Assembly: GCA_013911195.1 (NCBI GenBank)
Contig: JACETS010000060.1
Location: 1 to 13,040 of the forward strand
Direction of reading: 5' to 3'
DNA length: 13,040 nt
DNA from: Verrucomicrobiales bacterium
Lineage (GTDB): Bacteria; Verrucomicrobiota; Verrucomicrobiia; Verrucomicrobiales; DEV007
Part shown: positions 1 through 6,143 of the stretch, in pieces
How positions within the stretch are numbered: position 1 is the stretch's first letter
Layout: every line of letters begins with the position of its first letter
Made by a program: the position numbers and the translations under genes
The notes under the pieces: generated by a model
Databases searched by the model: none
Seen by the model: only the letters and a program-made list of their open reading frames with translations
Told to the model about the DNA's origin: nothing

Positions 1-576
1 GTCAAGATCTCGGCCTGCAAGGATTTGCTCAAAAGTATCTGCTCCTACACCATAAAGTTCTTGAATCCCTTGAAGAACCTTAGTGCGGGAAGACATCGAC
101 CACTCAATCGGATAATCAATAGCCTGACTTGCTGCTTGCCTGGCAAGGTAATTAAAAGGATCATAGGTAGCAATCCTTAGTCGCATCTGACCTTTGGATT
201 CGGAGGCCTCATCGGCATGATCTTCTCCACCAGGTTGTTCTGGGAGAGCACTACTCGCATCATCTGGATCATCCTCCTCAATTAATTCTGACCCGTCCCC
301 AAAAGACAATGGTAACAATCTATGTTTAAGCGCTATCTTAGCTGAACAAACTTCTTTCAGTTTCCTCTTGTTGATAGGATCAAGATTATCCTCCCATCCC
401 AAATGAAGTTCTTCTGCAAGGCCCTTCAGAAAATCTTCTTCTGGAACTAATTCGCGATTCAATAATTCTTCAATAACAGGACGCTGACCCGATAAAGCTT
501 CTTCTATAGCTTGCTGAAGCTCATCATCATCACCACTTTGAAATTTCTTCGCAGTATTTAAAAAAATCTTATTCAT
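1..576 (-). CDS. GspE/PulE/PilB-family secretion or pilus assembly ATPase, N-terminal part (cut by window edge)
   Basis: Only the first 192 codons are present; the frame is open to base 1, so the Walker ATPase core lies outside the window. Residues about 28-90 resemble the N-terminal domain of type II secretion/type IV pilus ATPases (T2SSE_N/MshEN): an 'IEELLNRELVPEEDFLKGLA' helix pair, then 'KHRLLPLSFGDG'. The domain resumes at 131-145 with 'MRLRIATYDPFNYLA', and residues 170-187 (IQELYGVGADTFEQILAG) match the stretch before the ATPase core in verrucomicrobial homologues as I remember them. A highly acidic stretch of about 33 residues (97-130) interrupts the domain. In this family the hexameric cytoplasmic ATPase powers pseudopilus or pilus assembly. 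The ATG at 576 is preceded by AATAAACAA, with no Shine-Dalgarno. GspE and PilB cannot be told apart from this fragment. The frame was translated by hand from the minus strand. Confidence 0.8.
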   Translation of the reverse strand, partial: MNKIFLNTAKKFQSGDDDELQQAIEEALSGQRPVIEELLNRELVPEEDFLKGLAEELHLGWEDNLDPINKRKLKEVCSAKIALKHRLLPLSFGDGSELIEEDDPDDASSALPEQPGGEDHADEASESKGQMRLRIATYDPFNYLARQAASQAIDYPIEWSMSSRTKVLQGIQELYGVGADTFEQILAGRDLD

Positions 577-708
577 TTGTTTATTACCCACAATGAATTT
601 CAAACATAAACCTGTAACTCATCGATACATCGAAGAGCTGTAGGTTGTGTTAAGAAGTCAAAAGGGGAGTAAAATGTGCCACAATTTGTTGAAAATCGCA
701 TCCACAAA

Positions 709-729
709 AGAATAGAATAGTTCTATTTT
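709..729. repeat. AT-rich inverted repeat (hairpin) in intergenic region
   Basis: AATAGAA (711-717) and TTCTATT (721-727) are exact reverse complements around the 3-base centre TAG. One G-T pair and one A-T pair extend the arms to 709-729. It lies about 135 bp upstream of the secretion ATPase start codon on the minus strand. It could be an operator or a weak RNA hairpin; nothing in the sequence decides this. Confidence 0.4.
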
Positions 730-753
730 CCAAACCATTAAATAATCTTTGCG

Positions 754-766
754 TAATCTTAGATTA
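754..766. repeat. 13-bp palindrome TAATCT-T-AGATTA
   Basis: A perfect 6-bp dyad around a single central base. Its form fits a dimeric regulator site upstream of the ATPase gene, but in DNA this AT-rich a palindrome of this length can occur by chance. Confidence 0.3.
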
Positions 767-814
767 TAAAAGGCTCACTGATAATCCTCGAAAAATATAG
801 CAATTAAGAAAGAA

Positions 815-835
815 ACCTTAATATTTCTTTAAGGT
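815..835 (-). terminator. Candidate weak intrinsic terminator after the lipoprotein gene
   Basis: ACCTTAA (815-821) and TTAAGGT (829-835) form a perfect 7-bp stem with a 7-base loop. Read on the minus strand, the stem is followed directly by TTTCTTTCTT, a T-rich tail. It begins about 60 bp after the lipoprotein stop codon. The stem has only two G-C pairs, so it would be weak. Confidence 0.35.
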
Positions 836-894
836 CTGTTTTATTCCTTAATAATGAACATGTTAGAATGCCAAGACTACAACTTGATGATCAA

Positions 895-1899
895 TTAATC
901 TTCAACTGGCGGCAATTTGAATAAATTTCCAGAAAACGGGCACCTTAGCACCGAGCCAGACACTTTGCCCTGAACGTCAATAAGCTGCCCACCATAAGGA
1001 CTAATAACGTAACCCACTCTTTTTGACCACCTTGCAAAAGGAACAATAGACTTATCATTATCAACAGATGCCTGCATTTCATCTTCATTTTTCGATTCTA
1101 TGACTTTGAATTCAACATTGTCAGAAATGGAGGCTATAGCAGTATCTACAATTTTTTTCTCTTTAGTTTCAATAGAATTGGAATCATCACCAATATTTGG
1201 AATTGTAAAAATTCTACCTGTATATGGACATCTTGCTCTTTCTCCGGGCATTAATCCGGTAATATCCACTACATAACTTCCCTTTGTATAAGGGCTATAT
1301 ACTAAATTTTCTTTTCCCAAGACTCTTTTAGCTGTTTGACCCTCAAGTATCCCCTTTTCGCTATTTCTATTTGATTCTTTATCCTCAATTGAGACTATAT
1401 TTCCAAATTTGTCTGCATTAACCGCGGCAACTGCAAACATTTGATCATCAAGATTAATGATAGGCTCAACATTATCAGGAACTATGAATTTGAGACCAGA
1501 ATGAGGACATATAACCGAGTCACCAGAATTAAATTTTTTAACATCAACTAACATTCCCTCAGCATATGGAGAATAGACTAAACCAGGTGCTCCTAAAACC
1601 GCTTCTGCGACTGATCTATTACCAAAGGAATCTAACTTAAAGTCTGGGTCTAAGTCCGTTTCCTTAATTGACCATAAAAATCCCGTTAAATATTCGGTAG
1701 GTCGTGCTTGTGCTAATTCACCGTCTTTTATTGAAAATAGACCAAAAGGAAGACTTAGAAGTTGCTTAATTAAGCCCATTTCGCCTCTTTGGTCAGAAGA
1801 TGCTTGCTCAGTTGATTTACATGAAACAAACATAAAAGTAACTAATAAAGCTACTGATATAACCAAATGACTTTTAAAAAATGCGATCAATTTATTCAT
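895..1899 (-). CDS. Predicted lipoprotein with three divergent one-cysteine 'SPY...CPx[ST]G' repeats
   Basis: A 334-residue protein starting with a lipoprotein-type signal: K3, a hydrophobic core at about 11-25, and Cys27 in a FVSC lipobox. It is expected to be lipidated at Cys27 and held in the outer membrane or periplasm. The rest is built from three copies of a unit of about 40 residues, at about 101-142, 193-235 and 292-331, joined by acidic linkers. Each unit has SPY (110-112, 202-204, 300-302), then G, then a hydrophobic-Asp pair, then Gly, then CPHSG, CPYTG or CPFSG (Cys131, 224, 320), then F and P. I associate such units with Opitutae/Verrucomicrobiota surface proteins but cannot assign a biochemical function. 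AGGA lies only about 2 bases before the ATG at 1899, too close for an ordinary ribosome site. The gene follows sufD after 133 bp and probably has its own promoter. Confidence 0.75.
   Translation of the reverse strand: MNKLIAFFKSHLVISVALLVTFMFVSCKSTEQASSDQRGEMGLIKQLLSLPFGLFSIKDGELAQARPTEYLTGFLWSIKETDLDPDFKLDSFGNRSVAEAVLGAPGLVYSPYAEGMLVDVKKFNSGDSVICPHSGLKFIVPDNVEPIINLDDQMFAVAAVNADKFGNIVSIEDKESNRNSEKGILEGQTAKRVLGKENLVYSPYTKGSYVVDITGLMPGERARCPYTGRIFTIPNIGDDSNSIETKEKKIVDTAIASISDNVEFKVIESKNEDEMQASVDNDKSIVPFARWSKRVGYVISPYGGQLIDVQGKVSGSVLRCPFSGNLFKLPPVED
907..1599 (-). repeat. Triplicated protein domain (three units within the lipoprotein)
   Basis: The units map to about 1474-1599, 1195-1323 and 907-1026. 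They share the spaced pattern [VI]SPY, G, D[VI], G, CPx[ST]G, F, P, with 19-21 residues from SPY to Cys. The DNA of the three copies is diverged, so this is old duplication and not a recent tandem repeat. The linkers between units (about 50-57 residues) are variable and rich in Asp, Glu, Lys and Asn. Confidence 0.7.
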
Positions 1900-1920
1900 T
1901 TCCTAATAATTAGACTTAAT

Positions 1921-1933
1921 CTATTAAATTATA
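1921..1933 (-). promoter_or_regulatory. Candidate -10 element for the lipoprotein gene
   Basis: On the minus strand, 1933-1928 reads TATAAT, an exact sigma70 -10 consensus. It would place the transcript start near 1921, about 21 bases before the ATG at 1899. There is no good -35 hexamer 16-18 bases upstream, so this rests on the -10 alone in AT-rich DNA. Confidence 0.35.
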
Positions 1934-2014
1934 TCGATCAATCAAAGCAAATCATATGCCATAGATAACTTAGAATTTAAGATATATATAATATTTAAGG
2001 AATTGCTAGAAATT

Positions 2015-2033
2015 ATTTTATTATTAATAAAAT
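2015..2033 (-). repeat. 19-bp all-A/T perfect dyad at the end of sufD
   Basis: ATTTTATTA (2015-2023) and TAATAAAAT (2025-2033) are exact reverse complements around T2024. The last base of the dyad is the final base of the sufD stop codon. It may mark the end of the suf transcript or stabilise its 3' end, but with only A-U pairs and no U-tract beyond it, it is a poor intrinsic terminator. Confidence 0.35.
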
Positions 2034-3334
2034 TACCTAAGGCCAATCCTATTGAAACGTCTTTCTAATTTTTTCAAAATTACTTCTTCGAGTTTTTCAT
2101 TCTCAAGACGGTCAACGGCATCCTTAACAAATCCAAAAGTAACTAACTGTCTCGAAACTGGCTCCTCAATGCCACGCGACATAAGGTAGAAAAGTTCATT
2201 TTCGGCAACAGGGTTGGAAGTCGATCCATGACTACACTTAACTTGATCTGCATTAATTTCCAAACCAGGCATAGAATTAGCCTCACATTTATCACTCATC
2301 AGCAAATTACGACATGTTTGGTACGCATCCGTTTGATGGGCTCCTTCTTCAACTTTAATCATTCCAGCAAAAGTTGTTTTTGATTCATCATAAAGAGCAT
2401 TCTTATATAACAAATCACTTGATGTACTAGGCTTCTCATGTAGTTGCAACGTCCGCATGTCAAACTCCTGAGAACTTTCAGGAACGCTAACAGAAATCAT
2501 TTCACTGTTAGCCCCTTTGCCCAATAATCGACTAACAGATTCGTGACGAAGCCATTCACAACCAAGGTTCAAAGAGAAATTTTTAACTTTAGAATTATTA
2601 TGGGATAATACATTGGACAATTGAATGGAATGAGCTTTTTCACTTAAATTCTGCGTCCTTACATAAGTCAATTTTGAATCATCCTCTGCGATAAGATCAG
2701 AAACTCCACAGACCAATCCAAATTGATCATCAGCGGATGCAACATATTCGGCAACACTCGCCTCTGATCCTTTACCGGAAACAATAAGATTATACGGAAA
2801 AATCGCAGAATCTTTTCCGGAAATCCAATTAAAAACCTCAAGAGGTTTAGGGATTGAAAGACCTTCAGGTATGTAAACGAAGTAGCCCTCTTTTTGGCGT
2901 GCCTGATTTAGTCTATAAAACTTATCAGACCCAAGCTTGGGCTCCTCTTTCATAAAGTAAGCCTGTATTAAGTCACCGTGTTCTATTAGCGCCTGTGAAA
3001 GAGGTTTAAATATGAAACCTTTAGCCAAGAGATCATTATCAATAGGAGATTGAAATGAGAGAGAGTCATTATTAAAAATAATTTTATCACTATCTCCGTT
3101 TAGGGAGACTGAATGAGATATATGCTGCTCATAATCAAATTGATCATTTTTTTCCGCATCCGTGATATTCTCATAGGAAATTTTCTTTAAATTAGCAAAC
3201 CTCCAATTTTCATTTTTTCTTTGAGGAAAAGGAGTATCTAAAAAATTATCCCATGCTGATTTTCTGGATTTTAAGTACCACTCAGGCAAGCCTGAGCTCA
3301 ATGGATTAGGGCTATCTGAGAAAGAGAGAGGCAA
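2033..3334 (-). CDS. sufD: SufD, Fe-S cluster scaffold subunit
   Basis: SufD is the partner of SufB in the SufBC2D complex, which assembles Fe-S clusters in the cytoplasm. The 433-residue length is normal. The N-terminal region has the family's 'P.R..E.WRF..L' pattern (PQRKNENWRFANLKK, 38-52). The C-terminal beta-helix includes 'LEINADQVKCSHGST' (358-372) and 'ELFYLMSRGI' (380-389), diagnostic of SufB/SufD. Cys367 and His369 of the KCSHG motif correspond to the E. coli SufD motif containing His360, a residue implicated in cluster assembly. The start is TTG at 3334: no ATG occurs in this frame until residue 128, and an in-frame stop lies at 3362-3364, so no upstream ATG is possible. It lies 38 bp after sufB in the same operon, with A-rich DNA and no Shine-Dalgarno before the start. 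Confidence 0.93.
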   Translation of the reverse strand: MPLSFSDSPNPLSSGLPEWYLKSRKSAWDNFLDTPFPQRKNENWRFANLKKISYENITDAEKNDQFDYEQHISHSVSLNGDSDKIIFNNDSLSFQSPIDNDLLAKGFIFKPLSQALIEHGDLIQAYFMKEEPKLGSDKFYRLNQARQKEGYFVYIPEGLSIPKPLEVFNWISGKDSAIFPYNLIVSGKGSEASVAEYVASADDQFGLVCGVSDLIAEDDSKLTYVRTQNLSEKAHSIQLSNVLSHNNSKVKNFSLNLGCEWLRHESVSRLLGKGANSEMISVSVPESSQEFDMRTLQLHEKPSTSSDLLYKNALYDESKTTFAGMIKVEEGAHQTDAYQTCRNLLMSDKCEANSMPGLEINADQVKCSHGSTSNPVAENELFYLMSRGIEEPVSRQLVTFGFVKDAVDRLENEKLEEVILKKLERRFNRIGLR

Positions 3335-3372
3335 TTTTTTTAATTCTAAATATTTAATTTCTTACAAACGAA

Positions 3373-4791
3373 CTACCCAACGGATCCTTCCATTTCAAGA
3401 TCAATCAAACGTTTTAGCTCAACGGAATACTCCATGGGAAACTCGCGAACTAAATCGTTAACAAACCCATTAACACTCAAGCTCATGGCCTCAGCTTCGC
3501 TAAGACCTCTCTGCTTCATATAAAAAATTTGCTCTTCACTAACCTGACTAACACTAGCTTCGTGTTGAGTTGCATGCTGGTTGCCTCTAACTGTAATGGC
3601 TGGATATGTATCAGTTTGACTTCTAGAGTTTATCAATAAAGCATCACATTCTGTATTGTTTTTACATCCTTTAAGATGCTTAGGTATATGAACGTGTCCA
3701 CGATAAGTAGACCTGCCTTCTCCAACACTGATAGATTTGGAGACAACATTTGAAGATGTATTATTTGCAGCGTGAATCATTTTGGCACCAGTATCTTGAT
3801 GCTGTCCATCATTTGCCAAAGCAATAGAAATAACTTCGCCTCTTGCCCCCTCGCCTTTCATAACCACTCCAGGATACTTCATTGTTAGACGACTCCCGAT
3901 ATTACAGTCAATCCACCTAACTTCTGCACCTTCGTGAGCCATACCACGTTTTGTTACTAAATTAAAAACATTAGCGCTCCAATTCTGCACAGTAATGTAT
4001 TGAATCTTCGCATCTTTCATTGCAACTAATTCAACCACAGCACTGTGAAGTGTACTCGTTTCGAATTTTGGCGCGGTGCAACCTTCCATGTATGTTAATT
4101 CTGCACCTTCATCAACAATTATTAGAGTTCTTTCAAATTGACCAAATTGCTCAGCATTAATTCTGAAGTAAGCTTGTAAAGGATGTTTAACTTTCACTCC
4201 AGGAGGCACATAAATAAAACTCCCGCCTGAGAAAACGGCCGAATTGAGGGCAGAAAATTTATTATCTCCAGTTGGAATGACCTTTCCAAACCACTTACGA
4301 AATATTTCAGGATGTTCTGCAAGACCTTCAGAACTATTGACAAAGATAACACCCTGCTCAGAAACTGCATCCTTTACGTTGGAATATGCCGCTTCGCTAT
4401 CAAATTGAGCCTCGACTCCAGCCAAGAAATTACGTTCTTTTTCCGGAATACCAAGGCGCTCAAAAGTTTCTTTCATTTCATCCGGCACATCATCCCAACT
4501 TCTCTTGGGAGCCTCTCCAGCCGAAAGATAATAACGAATCTCATCGAAGTTAATTGAATCAAGATCCTGACTCGCCCAATGAGTTGGCATTTCTTTTTGA
4601 TTAAAAACTTTTAATGCCTTTTTCCTAAATTCTCTTACCCAATCATCCTCACCTTTTACATTTGAAATGTAATCAATGGTATCTTCAGTTAGTCCCCGGC
4701 CAGCGTCGTGCTTATAGTCGACATCATAGTGAAAATTTGCCTCTTCCCTATCGATTTCGATACTTTTTTCTGTATCAGTTTCTGTTTTCAT
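3373..4791 (-). CDS. sufB: SufB, Fe-S cluster scaffold subunit
   Basis: SufB is the main scaffold on which the SufBC2D complex builds nascent Fe-S clusters in the cytoplasm. The 472-residue protein is full length, with family landmarks in order: 'VFSGGSFIYVPPGVKV' (186-201), 'GAELTYMEGCTAP' (229-241; Cys238 at the position of E. coli Cys254), 'RGHVHIPKHLKGC' (364-376), 'ECDALLINSRSQTDTYPAI' (381-399), 'QHEASVSQVSEEQIFYMKQRGL' region (409-430) and the C-terminal 'LEMEGSVG'. The position of E. coli SufB Cys405 is Val401 here; other SufB lineages also lack that cysteine. The ATG at 4791 lies 8 bp after the sufC stop, preceded by TTTAAAAA with no Shine-Dalgarno, so translation may be coupled to sufC. 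Confidence 0.96.
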   Translation of the reverse strand: MKTETDTEKSIEIDREEANFHYDVDYKHDAGRGLTEDTIDYISNVKGEDDWVREFRKKALKVFNQKEMPTHWASQDLDSINFDEIRYYLSAGEAPKRSWDDVPDEMKETFERLGIPEKERNFLAGVEAQFDSEAAYSNVKDAVSEQGVIFVNSSEGLAEHPEIFRKWFGKVIPTGDNKFSALNSAVFSGGSFIYVPPGVKVKHPLQAYFRINAEQFGQFERTLIIVDEGAELTYMEGCTAPKFETSTLHSAVVELVAMKDAKIQYITVQNWSANVFNLVTKRGMAHEGAEVRWIDCNIGSRLTMKYPGVVMKGEGARGEVISIALANDGQHQDTGAKMIHAANNTSSNVVSKSISVGEGRSTYRGHVHIPKHLKGCKNNTECDALLINSRSQTDTYPAITVRGNQHATQHEASVSQVSEEQIFYMKQRGLSEAEAMSLSVNGFVNDLVREFPMEYSVELKRLIDLEMEGSVG

Positions 4792-4799
4792 TTTTTAAA

Positions 4800-5558
4800 T
4801 CAATTTTGAATCAAATCCTTTTCTGTCAGCCAGTCATAACCTTTTTCCTCAAGTTCCAAAGCGAGTTCTTTCGATCCACTTCGAATAATTTGACCGTCGC
4901 TTAAAACATGGACGTGATCAGGCACAATATAATCTAACAGTCTTTGGTAATGAGTTATTACCAAAAACCCTCGATCTGGAGATCTCATAGCATTAACTCC
5001 CTCAGCGACAATTTTTAAAGCATCAATATCTAATCCACTATCAGTTTCATCTAAAACAGCATAACTCGGCTCAAGAATCATCATTTGAAGAACCTCATTC
5101 CTCTTCTTCTCACCGCCGGAAAAACCTTCATTTACAGCTCTTCCTGTAAAATTACGATCCATACCAAGTTGATCCATTTTTGAGTATAATTCTTTATAAA
5201 AACCAACAGCATCAATTTCCTCACCCTCAGGTAATCGAGCTTGTCTTGCCGCCCTCAGAAAATTAGCGTTACTCACCCCCGGAATCTCAGCTGGGTATTG
5301 AAAGGCCAAAAATAAGCCTTTTCTGGAGCGTTCATCAACTTCCATATCGAGCAAACTCGTTCCATTTAGTAGCACATCTCCAGAAGTCACATCATAATCT
5401 TCGTGGCCTGCCATTACCTTGGCTAGAGTACTTTTACCTGAACCATTTGGGCCCATTATGGCGTGAACCTCACCTTTAGGAACACTAAGTGTAAGTCCTT
5501 TGAGGATTTCTGTACCGTTAATACTAGCGGATAGATTATTTATTTCTAAACTAGACAT
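4800..5558 (-). CDS. sufC: SufC, ABC-type ATPase of the Suf complex
   Basis: A 252-residue soluble ABC ATPase that binds SufB and SufD and whose ATP hydrolysis drives conformational change during cluster assembly. Visible motifs: Walker A GPNGSGKST (36-44), Q-loop Gln87, ABC signature FSGGEKKR (146-153), Walker B with catalytic Glu in YAVLDETD (166-173) and H-loop His203. The run 'LDETDSGLDIDALK' is specific to SufC rather than transporter ATPases. It has no membrane segments. It starts 35 bp after the Fur-family gene and ends 8 bp before sufB. The bases before the ATG are A-rich (AACAAAAAATA) with no Shine-Dalgarno. Confidence 0.97.
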   Translation of the reverse strand: MSSLEINNLSASINGTEILKGLTLSVPKGEVHAIMGPNGSGKSTLAKVMAGHEDYDVTSGDVLLNGTSLLDMEVDERSRKGLFLAFQYPAEIPGVSNANFLRAARQARLPEGEEIDAVGFYKELYSKMDQLGMDRNFTGRAVNEGFSGGEKKRNEVLQMMILEPSYAVLDETDSGLDIDALKIVAEGVNAMRSPDRGFLVITHYQRLLDYIVPDHVHVLSDGQIIRSGSKELALELEEKGYDWLTEKDLIQN

Positions 5559-5593
5559 TATTTTTTGTTAAGAATGATGATGAGTAAATGATT

Positions 5594-6028
5594 TTATTTT
5601 TTATGGCGCGCGCATTTAGGACAAATTCCTCTAACCGCAATTTCGGATCTTTCAGCTTTCGCTCCACGTGGAAGCTTTACAAATTTTGATACCTGGGCAT
5701 CCTCTTTAAGCTCAATATCAAGTACTGATGCACACGATTCACAATGAAAGTGTGCATGAGGATTAAGATTACCACAATATCTTGAGGGCTCTCTATCCAA
5801 GTTAACTTGTTTAATTGCACCTACGCCTACGAGCGTATCTAGGCAATTATAAACGGTGGCTAGGGAAATGGAGTCCATACTGTTTTTGACTCTTATGAAA
5901 ACCTCAGCGGCCGTAGGATGATCATTGCTTTTCATGAGCACTTCATAAACTAATCGTCTTTGTGGGGTCATTCTGTGACCACCACCAAGGTTAATGCTTT
6001 CAATATCTTTGAGACGATTTTTAGACAT
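5594..6028 (-). CDS. Fur-family (PerR-like) metalloregulator at the head of the suf operon
   Basis: A 144-residue Fur-superfamily repressor: an N-terminal winged helix (MTPQRRLVYEVL at 20-31, recognition helix ISLATVYNCLDTL at 54-66) and a C-terminal dimerisation/metal domain. The length and numbering match Bacillus subtilis PerR as I recall it. His37, His91, His93 and Asp104 (regulatory site) and Cys96, Cys99, Cys136 and Cys139 (structural zinc) are all present at the same numbers, but the fifth regulatory ligand, Asp85, is Cys85. Asp at 104, not Glu, is the PerR-like state. It likely senses Fe/Mn or peroxide and controls itself and sufCBD, matching the role of Fur, IscR or SufR elsewhere; this is inferred from position and the dyad upstream. 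The region before the ATG at 6028 has no Shine-Dalgarno. I give no symbol because Fur and PerR function cannot be decided. Confidence 0.92.
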   Translation of the reverse strand: MSKNRLKDIESINLGGGHRMTPQRRLVYEVLMKSNDHPTAAEVFIRVKNSMDSISLATVYNCLDTLVGVGAIKQVNLDREPSRYCGNLNPHAHFHCESCASVLDIELKEDAQVSKFVKLPRGAKAERSEIAVRGICPKCARHKK

Positions 6029-6054
6029 GCTCAGAGGACAAGTACCGTGTTGCT

Positions 6055-6087
6055 TATTTTTATCAAGAATTATTCTAAATAATAATA
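6055..6087. promoter_or_regulatory. Candidate Fur/PerR-type operator
   Basis: A dyad centred on T6071 has the core AGAAT-T-ATTCT (6066-6076). After two unpaired positions on each side come matching outer arms TTAT (6060-6063) and ATAA (6079-6082), then further matches out to 6055/6087. The central 15 bases match the B. subtilis PerR box TTATAATnATTATAA at 10 of 14 fixed positions by my count. It lies 27-59 bp upstream of the Fur-family start codon and is shared with the divergent proC. The binding claim is inference from shape and position. Confidence 0.45.
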
Positions 6088-6103
6088 CGCCATTATTTAC
6101 GCC

Positions 6104-6125
6104 TTAGGTTCGACACTGGACCTAA
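6104..6125. repeat. Hairpin/dyad upstream of proC
   Basis: TTAGGT (6104-6109) and ACCTAA (6120-6125) are exact reverse complements. As plus-strand RNA the stem extends by T-G, C-G and G-T pairs to 9 bp with loop ACAC. It overlaps the proposed proC -35 element, so if that promoter is right this dyad is a DNA site rather than an mRNA structure. Confidence 0.4.
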
Positions 6126-6137
6126 ATACCTTATATT
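6110..6137 (+). promoter_or_regulatory. Candidate proC promoter giving a leaderless mRNA
   Basis: TCGACA (6110-6115, 5 of 6 to TTGACA) and TATATT (6132-6137, 5 of 6 to TATAAT) are spaced by 16 bp. Transcription would start near 6144, the A of the proC ATG. No Shine-Dalgarno precedes the ATG, which agrees with a leaderless transcript. Confidence 0.45.
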
Positions 6138-6143
6138 ACAGCT

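Larger units (their letters stand above)
577..894. other. 318-bp AT-rich intergenic region with dyads
   Basis: The gap lies between the lipoprotein gene (ending at 895) and the start of the secretion ATPase gene (576), both on the minus strand. I see no convincing coding sequence, tRNA or known RNA. It holds three inverted repeats, listed separately: 709-729, 754-766 and 815-835. It should contain the 3' end signal of the lipoprotein gene and probably the promoter of the ATPase gene, but I could not find a clean -35/-10 pair. A direct repeat CATCGA-TA-CATCGA near 621-634 is short enough to be chance. Confidence 0.6.

Noticed and set aside
593..643. A 16-codon plus-strand ORF (MNFKHKPVTHRYIEEL)
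   Set aside because: It is short, has no ribosome site or promoter that I can see, and could easily arise by chance; no comparative data are available.
3373..4791. Loss of the E. coli SufB Cys405 equivalent (Val401) as a sign of an altered scaffold
   Set aside because: From memory, SufB of Bacillus and other lineages also lacks this Cys, so it is a lineage difference and not an anomaly.
4312..4904. Open frames on the plus strand opposite sufB and sufC (81 and 80 codons)
   Set aside because: They lie fully inside two strongly supported genes, have no family features or start signals, and look like antisense shadows.
5569..5583. ATGATGATGAG-type triplet repeat between the Fur-like gene and sufC
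   Set aside because: Only about three units long; ordinary low-complexity spacer with no sign of function.
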